The notes under the pieces are model-generated. The model saw only the letters and a program-made list of their open reading frames with translations, made no database searches and was not told where the DNA came from. Position numbers and translations under genes: made by a program. Positions 39,801 through 47,988 of a DNA stretch of 64,000 bases are shown one piece after another; within the stretch, counting starts at the first letter, position 1; each line of letters starts with the position of its first letter. Origin of the DNA: Chlorokybus atmophyticus (lineage: Eukaryota; Streptophyta; Chlorokybophyceae; Chlorokybales; Chlorokybaceae); NCBI GenBank assembly GCA_009103225.1, contig RHPI01002368.1, positions 579,131 through 643,130 on the forward strand, read 5' to 3'.

Positions 39801-40431
39801 GACGAGCTCGAGCGGCGCTGCCCTCTTGCATCCCCATCATCTGTCTTAATGTGTTGCCCTCAGGCCTGTGCAACATGACTGCTTGCCGGATGAGTGCGGT
39901 ACGGAGTTGTTGCTCCCCCACCATACCAGCTCCTCCTCGTTGTGTGGTGTCCCCTTGCGGGGTGAGGTACCCTCGCCCTGCATCGCGTTGATCCTCAGGC
40001 ATGTCTTCGACCAAAGGAGGCAGCAGCGGGGCGATTACCCCCCTCAATTGTTGCGCCAACGCCCTCGCTTGGTCTGCAACAGTTGCGTGTCCCGGCTGCT
40101 CGATGGCGATCGCCGTGGAGTGTGCTGTGGTCGGCGCCGTGGAGGCGCTGGCAACATGTGCTGGCGCTACGGTTGGTACGATAACGGCGTGTGCTGCTTC
40201 GTACGCTTGTCGGCGCGCGTCCACTTGGGCAGCTTGGTCCATGCGATACCGATGGGCCTGTTCGAGTGCAGAGAAACGCTCTTGACGACTGCCTGGAGTG
40301 AGCCCCCGGAGAGCGGGATCAGCGCCCAGCGCTATGTCAGACATCGTGACCACGAGGTCTTGGTGTTTTTGTCGCTTGAGGCCGAGTGGGTCCTGTGGCG
40401 AAGGCTCGAAGTCGATCCGTTGAGCGGGCAT
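33883..40431 (-). CDS. pol: Gypsy C pol polyprotein: PR-DNMT-RT-RH-IN-PHD, 2182 aa
   Basis: Single uninterrupted polyprotein. N-terminal about 480 residues: gag-like or linker, Pro/Gly-rich at 385-455. Aspartic protease: DTGA at 514-517. C5-cytosine methyltransferase (757-1080, genomic 37192-38163): motif I LELFGGIGSG (761-770), motif IV GWECQGHSRPG with catalytic Cys 851 (the usual Pro before it is Glu), motif VI VIENV (893-897), motif VIII-like HRVRAKWTN, and C-terminal motifs RERERAMGFFP and LLGRAM. RT: YIDD at 1345-1348. RNase H: TDWSKLGMGAVL, YEGE, TDHQPL. Integrase: HTELGH...CQQC zinc site, D1830, D1890, E1925. C-terminal PHD finger (2129-2173): CEHC, CDGC, LHCYC, CDDC. Every catalytic residue I can check for PR, RT, RH and IN is present, so recent activity is plausible. 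The usual chromodomain is absent. Confidence 0.95.
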   Translation of the reverse strand: MPAQRIDFEPSPQDPLGLKRQKHQDLVVTMSDIALGADPALRGLTPGSRQERFSALEQAHRYRMDQAAQVDARRQAYEAAHAVIVPTVAPAHVASASTAPTTAHSTAIAIEQPGHATVADQARALAQQLRGVIAPLLPPLVEDMPEDQRDAGRGYLTPQGDTTQRGGAGMVGEQQLRTALIRQAVMLHRPEGNTLRQMMGMQEGSAARARLVTWLVANHPAVPLFAFGNRASWLGAFVRSLRQAYDEAATTAPDTLEGVQEAMLRLPGVEAARQRRRIAIAHELHAQQTDLQRTLRARAMTVLDVGVVQRRWDAYMAGILRVPTITHDMRRQLLRAVYLQPMPQYHHWTDTDTEPTATWEGTLVREAAHAVRWTYAAEQAEREAGPQTPGPPGFPPQPLGTPAGMIPASQMRHPPAPPPQPAPEPPAPRPPRVYQPPRQGRFGRGRGQGGGSPDPAGRGALAAMRSASPAEATESEEQTPRMKRLRIDANAAMVANQGKHVTINGLAPKRVMLDTGAQPVIIGRFLARSLGITSSDLVPCPYVLDTATGSRDKVMGVTREAFCIRLTGLDPTHTTEIVQQCVVTNAGSFDFLLGQDFNFPVGMGLDCWTERAWFRPHWDEDDGEVQGFLPLELVSRTRAQRKMAAMATRRHARTRKAVLAIYDGARTQVAAGATTPCQTGDPSPIPYNEEQEDATVEVALQDPAERRWRAQVDAHILLSHPLITTRFPNYRSHVKVQDHYMVATGVVEFHTFRRQQGITVLELFGGIGSGLAAVLNTSVKVTKYYYCDPDPHAQTGLKHHLRQLHTRYPRQLPLSALQGSLKALPQDIRLITEDHLLSLGNVDLLIAGWECQGHSRPGKGQGLENPRSRLFWELMRIIHLLQHHQIFRPLGYVIENVHSEDDKRGLQLPHVASSYRQVCSILGHPLKVNAARHGSRAHRVRAKWTNLATVEELMTAEYTRSARPRNLLVDDILDPGRTAQPVLHHDHHHFYQCNQPGQPRRALPTLVSYPGSYAFRNNGDGMVFDAATNTLEEPNARERERAMGFFPNSITGSSLTDNQQCQLLGRAMDQNSMVWLLELSFTLQDRHVSFEDLEHLAGGWADRVADTKAAHTALEVVHMEESAAVTVEDIPVVANATSLDHAIGPLATEDTREKLEALLNKWRSQFSFNVKELGTCSVYQMDIELVDTEPVFRRQYRLSKLEEDLVEQRCKALLDAGLIEESTSDFAAATVMPLKKDSAGNWTERRMCGDYRPLNNKTKQDRYPMPTAEGIFDDVGDCTVFSILDMRQGYNQIAIKDEDKHKTSFWGNRQLYQWKVMPFGLKNAPAKFQRVMDKALKGLDCARCYIDDILIFSRSNEEHLQHIEAVLERLKGVGMTVHPDKCTFFTHKVPYLGHMIVPHGVYVQQAKVEALAAIPAPTDLTRLRAFLGLANYYRRFVKDFAKIARPLNELLKKEVEFAWKEPQQQAFEELKSRLTSAPILQRPDYAKPFILHTDWSKLGMGAVLVQHDEHKKERVVAYASRSNDSAEANYSSYEGECLAAVWTISFFGPFLFGQQFQLITDHQPLKWLMTNQHVTGKLARWALLLQEYDFEIDHRAGLTNQDTDGLSRNPHLSTNDATGARHELIPAATAPTIAAMFAAAALRSGRKTNTTTSAVVEEILALESTDPAAITPLGDAHAADIDVDDTEPAPTDTRQDIWHDKPSLSFLQRGHLPSGMSAREKDRVNQRTRHCRWAGDKLYRRFHGEDKEVPTPVTRKDIIASLHTELGHFGVKRTVSLVRAQYWWYGLTKQVQRFVSHCQQCDMVRASLNTRSATLHPLPISGLFYRWGLDILGDLAPSPRGNRYILVMIEHYSKWVELVPLPDKSSRGVSQAFLSYVLSRFGSCAEVITDQGAEFRGEFDTLLDKCYIDHRRTSRDHPQADGLAERTVQTIKKALRKYVLEYKKDTWDDHLPWVALGYRLSKQAALREYSPCYLLFGRPPLLPFRAQQEVDRVVNNLDDPDWMHHDITTRAALFERTVPMAFNNLRIAQHRDTLRYERVRSGFYKERQRRFQAGDFAYRMAATKDTLDTSVSRTVYKVLKVYPTGVLDLLGQNGERLKDNMVNCAPCHLPYVAGFGRIQHPRPARSTRCEHCGSAGDDALMMLCDGCNKGLHCYCLEPPLDTIPMEEYWCDDCRTNGPPHLR

Positions 40432-40443
40432 GGGCTGTCGCGA

Positions 40444-42036
40444 TTAACTGGGTGCGTCCTGCAACCGTGCATGTAATGCCAGGAATAACTGGATGGCCAG
40501 TTCCAACACCGCAGGTCGGCGATAGGTGACCCCAAACAGACGATCCCTCATTTCTGGTGCAGTGCCGGCGAGGATTTCATCCTCCAGCTGCTGTTGTGTG
40601 GGTTCCGGCAGCGTGTGGTATTCTGGCGGTGGTAGGGGCAAAATGCGATCATCGCGTGCCACGCGCGTGGTGCGTTGCCCCCCTGGTCCGTACGCAATAG
40701 TTGTGGGCTCCACGTTGCGTAGAATCGACGCCCAGGCGCGTTCTGCTTGCGGCCCGCGTGGCACTTGTTGTGTGACGTCCAATGCTGGTGGCGGTGCCGT
40801 CCGGCTTTCAGGAAGTGGTGCGGTGGGCATGGCAGCACTACTGGAGGCGATGGTGGTGGCACCTGCCGCAGTCGTCGTCACTGAACTGGCGGCTGTGAGG
40901 GTGGCAGCAGTTACGGTTGATGTGGTCGCTCCGATGGAGGCAGGAGTGGTGGATTCACCACTTACGAACCCAACGACCATGGGTGCTGCGGCGTGGGTGC
41001 TCTCCGTCACTGGGAACAGCGTGGTGCCAAGAGTGTTGACACCTGCTGTCGTAGTCGGTGTGGACGCTGACGGTGTCGTCGACGGCGTCGTCCCAGCGGT
41101 GGTTGTGGCTGCCGAGGCAGCACCACTTGTGGCGTCCGACGATGCCGCTATTGACGACGCGCCAGCCTTCCTGCGCGCCCGTCTGGATGGTTGTACGCGT
41201 GACGGCGTGGGAGTGTCCCTATCCCGTTTCGGTGCCATCAATGCCCACCTAGCAGCATAGCAGGCTTGATAGTCCTGCTCCTTGTTTTCCTCCAGCTGTG
41301 CCACGCGCGCCATCAGGGCTGCCACTTGGTCGATAGCCGGTGGATTGGTTGGTGCCTTGACAGCAGCAGCTCCAGCGCGAGGACGTCCCTCAAGTCCTTT
41401 GTGCTGTGGAGGGCGGTTTTTCCCCCTATAGCCAGCTTCTTCCTTGCGGGCGCCAGCGTTGCTGTTGTTGTAGCCAATAGGGGGCCGCAGCTCAGGGAAC
41501 TTGAGCCAGCATACTGTCTCCAAGTGTCCCGTCTTGTGGCAGTGGTCGCACACAAGGTTGCCGTAATCTTCGGTGCACTCCTTTTGGTAGTGGCCATGTC
41601 GACCACACCGGTGGCACAGCACTGGAGCCACAAGGGCAGCATGAGCTGACCGTTTATCCTTGTAATGGATGCCTTGCGACTCCCGGCTGCGGTCCCGCCG
41701 AAGAGGCTCTGCACTTGTGCCTCCCATAGGCCGTGAGGCACTGCGGTTGGTGTCCAGCACCGCTTTCTCATACACTGCGCGCTTATGGATGGCTTGTGCA
41801 GTCTCGAAAGCTTCCTTGAGGGTGTAGCCAAGGGGCCTGCTGTTGTTCAGAGTCAGGCGTGTCAACTCGCTCAGAGCAGCATCCAACTCATTGACGTATA
41901 TCACTGCAGCAGCCTCCTCACTGACAATCCTGTAGTCAGTGTCCTTCAGCAGACCTTCCAGTCTGGAGTACAAGCGGAGGGGATCCTCATTGGGCTTGCG
42001 TCGGAAGCGTCTCAGCTCCTCAACCTTGCTGGTGGT
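40444..42036 (-). CDS. gag: Gypsy C gag, C-terminal part with two zinc knuckles
   Basis: Open from just after the TAG at 42037-42039 to TAA at 40444-40446 (first Met at 41973, 509 aa). It contains two CCHC knuckles, CHRCGRHGHYQKEC and CDHCHKTGHLETVC, a basic segment, then a long Ala/Thr/Ser-rich region and a short C-terminal domain. It is in the same frame as the upstream gag piece and as pol; only four codons separate its TAA from the pol Met. That layout suggests stop-codon readthrough or separate initiation for pol. Confidence 0.88.
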   Translation of the reverse strand, partial: TTSKVEELRRFRRKPNEDPLRLYSRLEGLLKDTDYRIVSEEAAAVIYVNELDAALSELTRLTLNNSRPLGYTLKEAFETAQAIHKRAVYEKAVLDTNRSASRPMGGTSAEPLRRDRSRESQGIHYKDKRSAHAALVAPVLCHRCGRHGHYQKECTEDYGNLVCDHCHKTGHLETVCWLKFPELRPPIGYNNSNAGARKEEAGYRGKNRPPQHKGLEGRPRAGAAAVKAPTNPPAIDQVAALMARVAQLEENKEQDYQACYAARWALMAPKRDRDTPTPSRVQPSRRARRKAGASSIAASSDATSGAASAATTTAGTTPSTTPSASTPTTTAGVNTLGTTLFPVTESTHAAAPMVVGFVSGESTTPASIGATTSTVTAATLTAASSVTTTAAGATTIASSSAAMPTAPLPESRTAPPPALDVTQQVPRGPQAERAWASILRNVEPTTIAYGPGGQRTTRVARDDRILPLPPPEYHTLPEPTQQQLEDEILAGTAPEMRDRLFGVTYRRPAVLELAIQLFLALHARLQDAPS

Positions 42037-42900
42037 CTAAGGAGGGAAGGTGCGGCGCAGGGCAGCGTACAGGTCCTTAAGTGGCGAATCAGAGATGGCT
42101 GCACCTACAGAGATGGCTGGTGCGCGCAGTGCTACTGACCCGAGGGTGAAGGTACTGCCTCCAGCACGAGAGCCAGGTGTTGCCGGAGGTAGAGGAGTAC
42201 CCCACTCTGCGGCTGCCGCTTGCTGTGCAGCTTTTTGTTCCTCAATGATGACGGCAGAACGATCAAGGATGCGGACTCGACGTGTGGCCTCCTTGGTCTC
42301 AACTTCTGCAGGGGTCAAGTTGACAAGTACCAACTCCGGTTCCTCCTCCTCTGCCTGCTTGAGAGCTGCAGCTATGGACAAGCCTGTTACTGCAACTGAA
42401 ATGGCAGGTGGAACGACACCTGTTGGACGGTGCAACGATGCAGATGCTATGGTGCTGGCAAGCTCGCCATAGCCGTCTACTCGATGCAGTTCAGCAACGG
42501 ACTTCCAGACATCGTGTGCTTCATAATCAAGATACTGAGCAGCAATGTGGAAAGAGATCTCATCTGACCAGTCTTTGTTCTTCAGAGCTTGCTGCCGCAT
42601 CTTGGAGTGGAACTTGATGATGAACTCATCCAGCGAGGTGGTGCCGGCACGTCCGGAGAAGCGCAGGGATGTGGTTGAACTGGAAGACTCCATCTCGTTG
42701 TTGTCGCTGTCCGATGATAGTGGAGAAGCTTGATGACGAGGAGTAGAGTGGAGCGGGGTGAAGCCGGAGATGGAGCGCGAGACTCTGCTGCTGCGGTCGA
42801 TGCTCCCGTCACTGGTCCGCTCGTAGGTGAGGTTGGTGGTTGGGCTCCAACTGCTGAGGTCACCCTCGTCTATTGGGGAGAACGGGGTGGGCCTGCTCAT
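42037..42900 (-). CDS. gag: Gypsy C gag, N-terminal capsid part, 287 aa to TAG
   Basis: Starts MSRPTPFSPIDEGDLSSW and includes a capsid-like helical segment (SLDEFIIKFHSKMRQQALKN, then WSDEISFHIAAQYLDYEAHDVW). It ends at TAG after RRTFPP. Reading continues in the same frame with TTSKVEELRRFRRKP, which looks like ordinary gag sequence. The TAG is therefore either a recent CAG-to-TAG mutation or a programmed stop. Confidence 0.85.
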   Translation of the reverse strand: MSRPTPFSPIDEGDLSSWSPTTNLTYERTSDGSIDRSSRVSRSISGFTPLHSTPRHQASPLSSDSDNNEMESSSSTTSLRFSGRAGTTSLDEFIIKFHSKMRQQALKNKDWSDEISFHIAAQYLDYEAHDVWKSVAELHRVDGYGELASTIASASLHRPTGVVPPAISVAVTGLSIAAALKQAEEEEPELVLVNLTPAEVETKEATRRVRILDRSAVIIEEQKAAQQAAAAEWGTPLPPATPGSRAGGSTFTLGSVALRAPAISVGAAISDSPLKDLYAALRRTFPP

Positions 42901-43119
42901 ACAGCTGGTGCGATGGTGAAAGTGGATGAAGGGTAGAGTGTTTGTGTTCTACAATGGGATCTCCAGTGCTGCTATCACCCAACACACTAGCGCTTGTGCG
43001 CGCTATGCGATGACGGTGACAACACTGCACTGTGATGTGTACAACTACAGATTGCGATGCTGATGTACAGCTTGCAACTACACTCACTTAAGCAAAGAGG
43101 GTGACACTGTAAGTCAACA

Positions 43120-43723
43120 AGCCACTACTATAGGTAGTGATGTTTACACAGTTCTTTGCGTGAGTGGGAGAGGAATTGCACTGTTAAGTGAGGTGAATGA
43201 GCAAGCAACACGTGGATGCTATGCCCTGACTGATGCCAACAAGCACACCGCGACCAAGTACACAAAGCTCACAGCAAGAACAAGCACAGTGCACAAGAAC
43301 ATGCACAGGCTCTCACACGGTGAGGGGATTCTTGGGAACCAGGACGGTGTGTTCGTAGTTCAAGTCGCTTCACAAGCTCTTAGCTTTCTCACTTACAGTG
43401 TCACCAGTTGATCCGGTGAACACTGTGCTTACTTATACAAGTCAACTCATGACTGTCCAGAACATAAGCTAACGGTCATATCGAGGCTATTTCCACAGGA
43501 AATGCCCACTCGATATAGAACCGGACTTATAACTGAACTCACAACTGCACAGCTACGCGCGGTGCCTATGCAGGCTATGGTCACAAACTACTCTAGGGAC
43601 ATGACCTAGCTACTAGTCAGAGGCGCGCGCGGGTTGCCATGCTGGTAAGCCGGGCGAGGGTCTCGCTGTAGGCATGCCCGATGACGACTGGCATGCTGGG
43701 GCGATAGGCATGACATAAGGCGC
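43120..43723. other. Junction region between Gypsy C and copia; LTR not resolved
   Basis: No coding evidence. It contains an inverted pair, GTGACACTGTAAGT (43101-43114) and a related GTGACACTGTAAGTGAG (reverse strand, near 43394). The direct repeat TAAGGCGCCTAGCAAAGTACCTTTAACA at 43716 recurs at 47985. It may include the copia 3' LTR, starting TGTCATGCC on the minus strand. Confidence 0.4.
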
Positions 43724-45325
43724 CTAGCAAAGTACCTTTAACACTCCCACGCGAGCATCTTTAGCCTTCAACTCCGAGCTCCAGGCAACAAGTCTGGAAC
43801 TTGGTGGTAGTGGCTTGGTCATGCAGTCCGCGAGCATGTCCTCCGTGCTGCAGTACCTGAACTCCACCTCACCTCGTGCAACTCTCTCTCTCACCAGGTG
43901 GTGCATGATGTCGATGTGCTTCGACCTGGGAGATGTGATGGGGTGCATGCTCAACTTGAGCGCTCCTTAGTTGTCACACATGATAGTGACCCGGCTCAGT
44001 GCATGTCCCAAGTCAGTGACCAACTTGCGAAGCCATAGTGCTTCCTTCACCGCAGATGAAGCCGCCATGTACTCGGCCTCAATGGTTGATGCATCAACAG
44101 TAGGCTGTAGCCGGCTGTTCCAGCTGACGATGCCTCCTCCATCAGGAAAGTGTATCCTGTGGTAGACCTCCTTGTGTCGAGGTCCCCCGCATAGTCCGCA
44201 TCACAATAACCCTGTAATGTAATGTCTGTTGTCCTCCCAACAGTGATACCCACGTCCACGGTGCTGCCAAGGTAGCGAAGAACTCCTTTTGCCGCCTTCC
44301 AGTGCTCCATGGTTGGTGCTGACATGTGTCTCGCCAAGATTCCCACGGCTTGTGCAATGTGAGGCCTCGTGCTGATGGACAAGTAGATGAGGCTCTCAAC
44401 CAGCTCACCATATGAATATGTAGCCTTGTCAAGCACAGTGGTAGTGTCCTGTGCCTTGAGTAAATGTACTCCCACGCTCAGTGGTGTTGCCTTGCCCTTG
44501 GCGTCTTGCAACTAACTTCTTGAGTACATCCAGGACCATCTGCTTCTGGGTGATCTTGATTGTCCTTGCAACTCTGTCTCTGGTAATGACAATGCCGAGA
44601 AACAAGCGTGCATCGCCAAGATCTCGAATCTCAAAACCAGATTGCAGTGTCACCTAGATGTGTGACATCGCTGCAGTGTCGTTTGATGCCAAGATGATGT
44701 CGTCCACGTACACCAGCAACCACACTTGGCCGTCTTCACTGATGAAGAGCCCGGGATCTGATTATGACTGCTGAACGCCCATCTTCTCTAGCTTCTTGCT
44801 GAGCCGAATGTGCCAGACTCTTGGCGCTTGCTTAAGCCCATAAAGAGCCTTGTGTAGCAAGCAAGCCTTCCCTGAGCCTCCCTCCTCGTAACCTTGAGGC
44901 TGCTGCACGTAGATCTGCTCATCCAACTCTCCATAGAAAAAAGCAGTGTTCACGTCCAGGTGGTGCAGCTCCAAGTCCTCTACAGCAACCTTTGCAAGCA
45001 GCGCCCTGAAGGTTGTGTGCTTACTGGCAGGCGCAAACACCTCCTTGTAATCAACGCCCTCCTCCTGTAGGAAGCCCTTTGCCACAAGTCGCGCCTTCTA
45101 GCGCTCAATGTTGCCCTTGCCGTCACGCTTGATCTTGTACACCCACTTGACAGATACAGGCTTGACGCCTTGTGGAACTTGCTCAAGTACCCAAGTCTTG
45201 TTGGCGTGTAGCGAAGCAATCTCCTCATCCATGGCCTTGCGCCACAACTCAGCATCTGGAGCTGTATTGGCCTCATGGTAGGTGCTTGGCTCCTTCTCCT
45301 CAATGGTTTTAGTGCTCATGGCTTG
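43724..45325 (-). pseudogene. Ty1/copia RT and RNase H, frameshifted
   Basis: Minus-strand order: RT start (45098-45319: WRKAMDEEIASLHANKTW, VKWVYKIKRD), a TAG, RT core (44762-45085: [36 protein letters not shown]), a TAA, then WLLVYVDDIILASND near 44720. RNase H follows (44047-44511: YLSISTRPHIAQAVG, CDADYAGDLDTRRSTTGY) and a final segment (43724-43954: HHLVRERVARGEVEF, DMLADCMTKPLP). A frameshift lies near 44510, and stops interrupt three places. All family landmarks are present, so decay is moderate. Confidence 0.9.
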
Positions 45326-45367
45326 GAACCTTTAGTACAATTGTGGTGGCGCTCTGTTTCTCACAGG

Positions 45368-46480
45368 CTAGCGCCTCTCCTGCTCATCCACAGGTGCAAT
45401 CTCGTCCTCCTCAAGGTGTGGCGCACCATTAGGAACCTCCACGTTGGCAGATGGTGTGGTGATGACCTCTGGCTCCTCAGCAAGGTCATTGTTCACAGGC
45501 ATAGAAGGCGTTGTTGGTGAAGTCGCCACCATCTTCTCGTCGAAGACAACATCCCTTCGAACCACAATCTTCTTGCTGTCCTCAAGCAAGATCCTGTATG
45601 CCTTGGAGTTTGGCTCGTACCCGACAAAGACACACATCTCCCTCACGTTCTCAAGTTTCCTTCTCAGCTGCTTGGGGATGTGTGGATACCCCTTGGCTCC
45701 AAACACACGCATGTGCGTCACATCAGGCTTCGCACCGTAGAACAACTCCCACGGGGTCTCGGCTTTGTTGCTCGTAGGTGACCTGTTGCGGATGTAATTG
45801 GCCGTGACAAACGCCTCAGCCCACAAAGCTTTGTCCAGCTTTGTATCTGTAAGCATGGCACGCACGCGCTCCACAAGCGTGCGGTTGAGACGCTCTGCAG
45901 CACCGTTTTGCTCAGGGGTGTAGGGTGCAGTAGTCTCATGCTTGATGCCGTGCTCATCCAGGTAGCTCTTCAAGATGTGGTTGAGGTACTCAGAGCCTCG
46001 ATCACTTCTCAACGCCAACACCTTTGCCTTTGCTTGTGTAGCCAGCTGAGTGAGTGTCCTCTTAACGACAGCAGCAACATCCGACTTCGCAGCAACTGGA
46101 ATGATAGAAGACAGCTTGCTGAAGTCATCTATGAGAGTGGCAACATACCAACTCCCTCCGGTGGACGCAACTGGCATGGGACCGCACACATCCATATGCA
46201 CGAGCTGCAAGGGTGCTGTACTTGTGCGAGAAGAGGTAGGAAAAGGCTGCCTAGGCATCTTGCTCAGCACGCACGTCTCGCATAGATCACCTTTTACTGC
46301 CTTGATGTCCTCCGCTTTAATGTTGATCCCTTCCACCATGTTCTCAGCCACCAGTCTTGCCAGGTTGTCCCATCCAAAGTTGAGCTGTGTCCGATGCAGT
46401 GACTGTCGCAGACAACGCATGCTGCCGATCCAGTGTGATGCAGTACAAGCTCTCTCGCAATGTGCCCTCCACAACAACAA
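45368..46480 (-). pseudogene. Ty1/copia integrase, 370 aa frame
   Basis: Pre-integrase zinc region and integrase core: CETCVLSKMPRQPF, VHMDVCGPMPV, TLIDDFSKLS, LRSDRGSEYLN, YTPEQNGAAERLNRTL, then the copia signature region FGAKGYPHIPKQLRRKLE and FVGYEPNSKAYRI. The D, D and E catalytic positions are visible. The frame begins right after a 40-bp tandem duplication that breaks it from gag-protease. Confidence 0.92.
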
Positions 46481-46560
46481 TGTTGTTCACCTTGACTTGA
46501 CACTTCTGAGCAATGAGCAGTGTTGTTCACCTTGACTTGACACTTCTGAGCAGTGAAGTC
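46481..46560. repeat. 40-bp perfect-looking tandem duplication in copia pol
   Basis: TGTTGTTCACCTTGACTTGA starts at 46481 and 46521. Forty is not a multiple of three, so it shifts the frame between the gag-protease and integrase parts. Confidence 0.9.
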
Positions 46561-47632
46561 AACTTTGGCGCCTGCGCTTGTAGCTCTTCGAACGGAGGCT
46601 GGAAGCTAATCCTGGCATGTGGATCACCTTCTTCAGGGCCACTTTGTGTGTAGCGCCCGCCACCACAGTGTGTAGGATGACGGTGCCCACTCCCACAGCT
46701 TGCAAGTGCAGCTTGTTGCCAAAGCTCACTTTCACACCAGCAGCATCGCTCAGAGCATGATATTCCTGGAACTCATGTCTGTGTGGGGTCATATGCTGTG
46801 TACACGCAGAATCGAACAACCAAGCGCTTTCGATAGCAGTGGTGCTAGCAGCAAGTGCTACAGCTTGTCTATCAGAACCTTGTTTCTGTTGCTGATCGCG
46901 CTTCAACTTTCGACAGTCCTTCTTCAGGTGTCTCTTCTTGTCGTAGTAGTGGCAGGTACGCGTCTCCTTCCCACCACCGTTGTTGTTGTTGGGGCGAATA
47001 TTGGATTGTGCCGCGAATGCCACAGCTTCAGCCTCGTCCTGGCGTGAAGTGGATGCTCGTTGCTCGACTTGAGGTAGGCGTGGGGTGATGGCCTCGAGGG
47101 TGAGCTCCTCACTGGTTGACTCCATGATGGTGACAGTCATCTCAAACTCCTTGGGCAAGCCAGCAAGGATGACCCAGACCACCTCCACCTCCTTCACTTC
47201 ATGTCCAATAGCAAGCAAGTCGTCCCACAGCTGCCTGGCTCGTGAGATGAACTTGATGACAGGTTCAACAACATCCTTCCTCAAAGCATTCAACTGCTTC
47301 CTCAACTGCAACTTCCTAGCATCGTTCTTAGCCTTGTAAACCTTAGCAAACCTCTGCCACAGCTCTCTAGCAGACTTGCAACGTGCAACAAGCGCTAAGT
47401 GATGCTGTACCACATTCAATCCTATCAACGCAAGTGCCTGATTGGACTTTTTCTTTATGGGTGCGTCCTCCAAGTCGAGAGGGCGCTCCGTGGGATCCAC
47501 CACCGACCATAAATCCTTGTGCATGAGTAGCATCTGCATCCGAATGCTCCATGTCCCATAGTTGTCGAGGTCTAGTGGCTCGATGTTGACCTTGTCATAG
47601 CTGGTCGCCATGCTTCCTTTGCTAGCCTGCAA
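46559..47632 (-). pseudogene. Ty1/copia gag-protease, 357 aa frame
   Basis: Begins MQASKGSMATSYDKVNIEPL, with a second Met at MATSYDK that fits copia gag better. It contains the UBN2-type gag segment (LDLDNYGTWSIRMQMLL, ARELWQRFAKVYKAKNDA), a damaged knuckle, CHYYDKKRHLKKDC (second Cys replaced by Tyr, one G-to-A change), and the protease motif WLFDSACTQHMT. It is cut off from integrase by the 40-bp duplication. Confidence 0.9.
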
Positions 47633-47703
47633 TGAAGACGGCGCCTCCCCAAGCTACACCAACTTGTACTTGCTATGCTAGCGCTATTGTGGGCCCATAA
47701 CCT

Positions 47704-47988
47704 ATTGAGATTGCACAGTAGGAACAATGACAAGCACAAGTGTGGTGCTGACAATTGAGCAGAGTGGATCTTACTGTATTGCACAACATACAGTGTCTTA
47801 TATAGTACACTAGTGAGTGCTAGTCAACACTAGTCAACGCTAGTCAAAGTCAACACTAGTCAACACTAGTTAACGGTTAAAGTCAAAGTCAAAGGTCAAA
47901 GTCAACGTTGACCATAGTGGACTATACTCCCATAACGGCAGTTGAACGTAAATCCCAAGGTGAAGATGATCGTAGAAGTTTAGCTAAG
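47704..47988 (-). repeat. W-box-rich LTR-like block upstream of copia gag
   Basis: Close copy of 33307-33595 with the TATA-like box at 47797-47804 and the TTGAC array at about 47820-47915. In minus sense it precedes a short leader and the copia gag start, so it could act as the copia promoter/LTR. No matching copy was seen at the copia 3' end. Confidence 0.6.

Larger units (their letters stand above)
33596..43119 (-). mobile_element. Gypsy C: DNMT- and PHD-bearing Ty3/gypsy retrotransposon
   Basis: In minus-strand order: gag (42900 to 40444, one in-frame TAG), a TAA, pol (40431 to 33883, fully open), polypurine tract and 3' LTR. Gag and pol share one frame. No 5' LTR matching the 3' LTR was found upstream of gag. 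A GTGGCTTGTTGACTT sequence at 43105-43119 recalls the polypurine tract/LTR junction, but the sequence next to it does not match the 3' LTR, so the 5' end may have been replaced by recombination with neighbouring copia-related sequence. The right boundary given here is therefore approximate. Confidence 0.85.

Noticed and set aside
34582-40285. Plus-strand ORFs opposite the Gypsy C polyprotein (for example 33784-34581, 36271-36720, 38411-39133)
   Set aside because: Antisense shadows of the open pol frame; the minus strand carries all the catalytic motifs.
40526-41260. Plus-strand 244-codon frame rich in Val/Ala
   Set aside because: Antisense of the Ala/Thr-rich gag region; low-complexity shadow.
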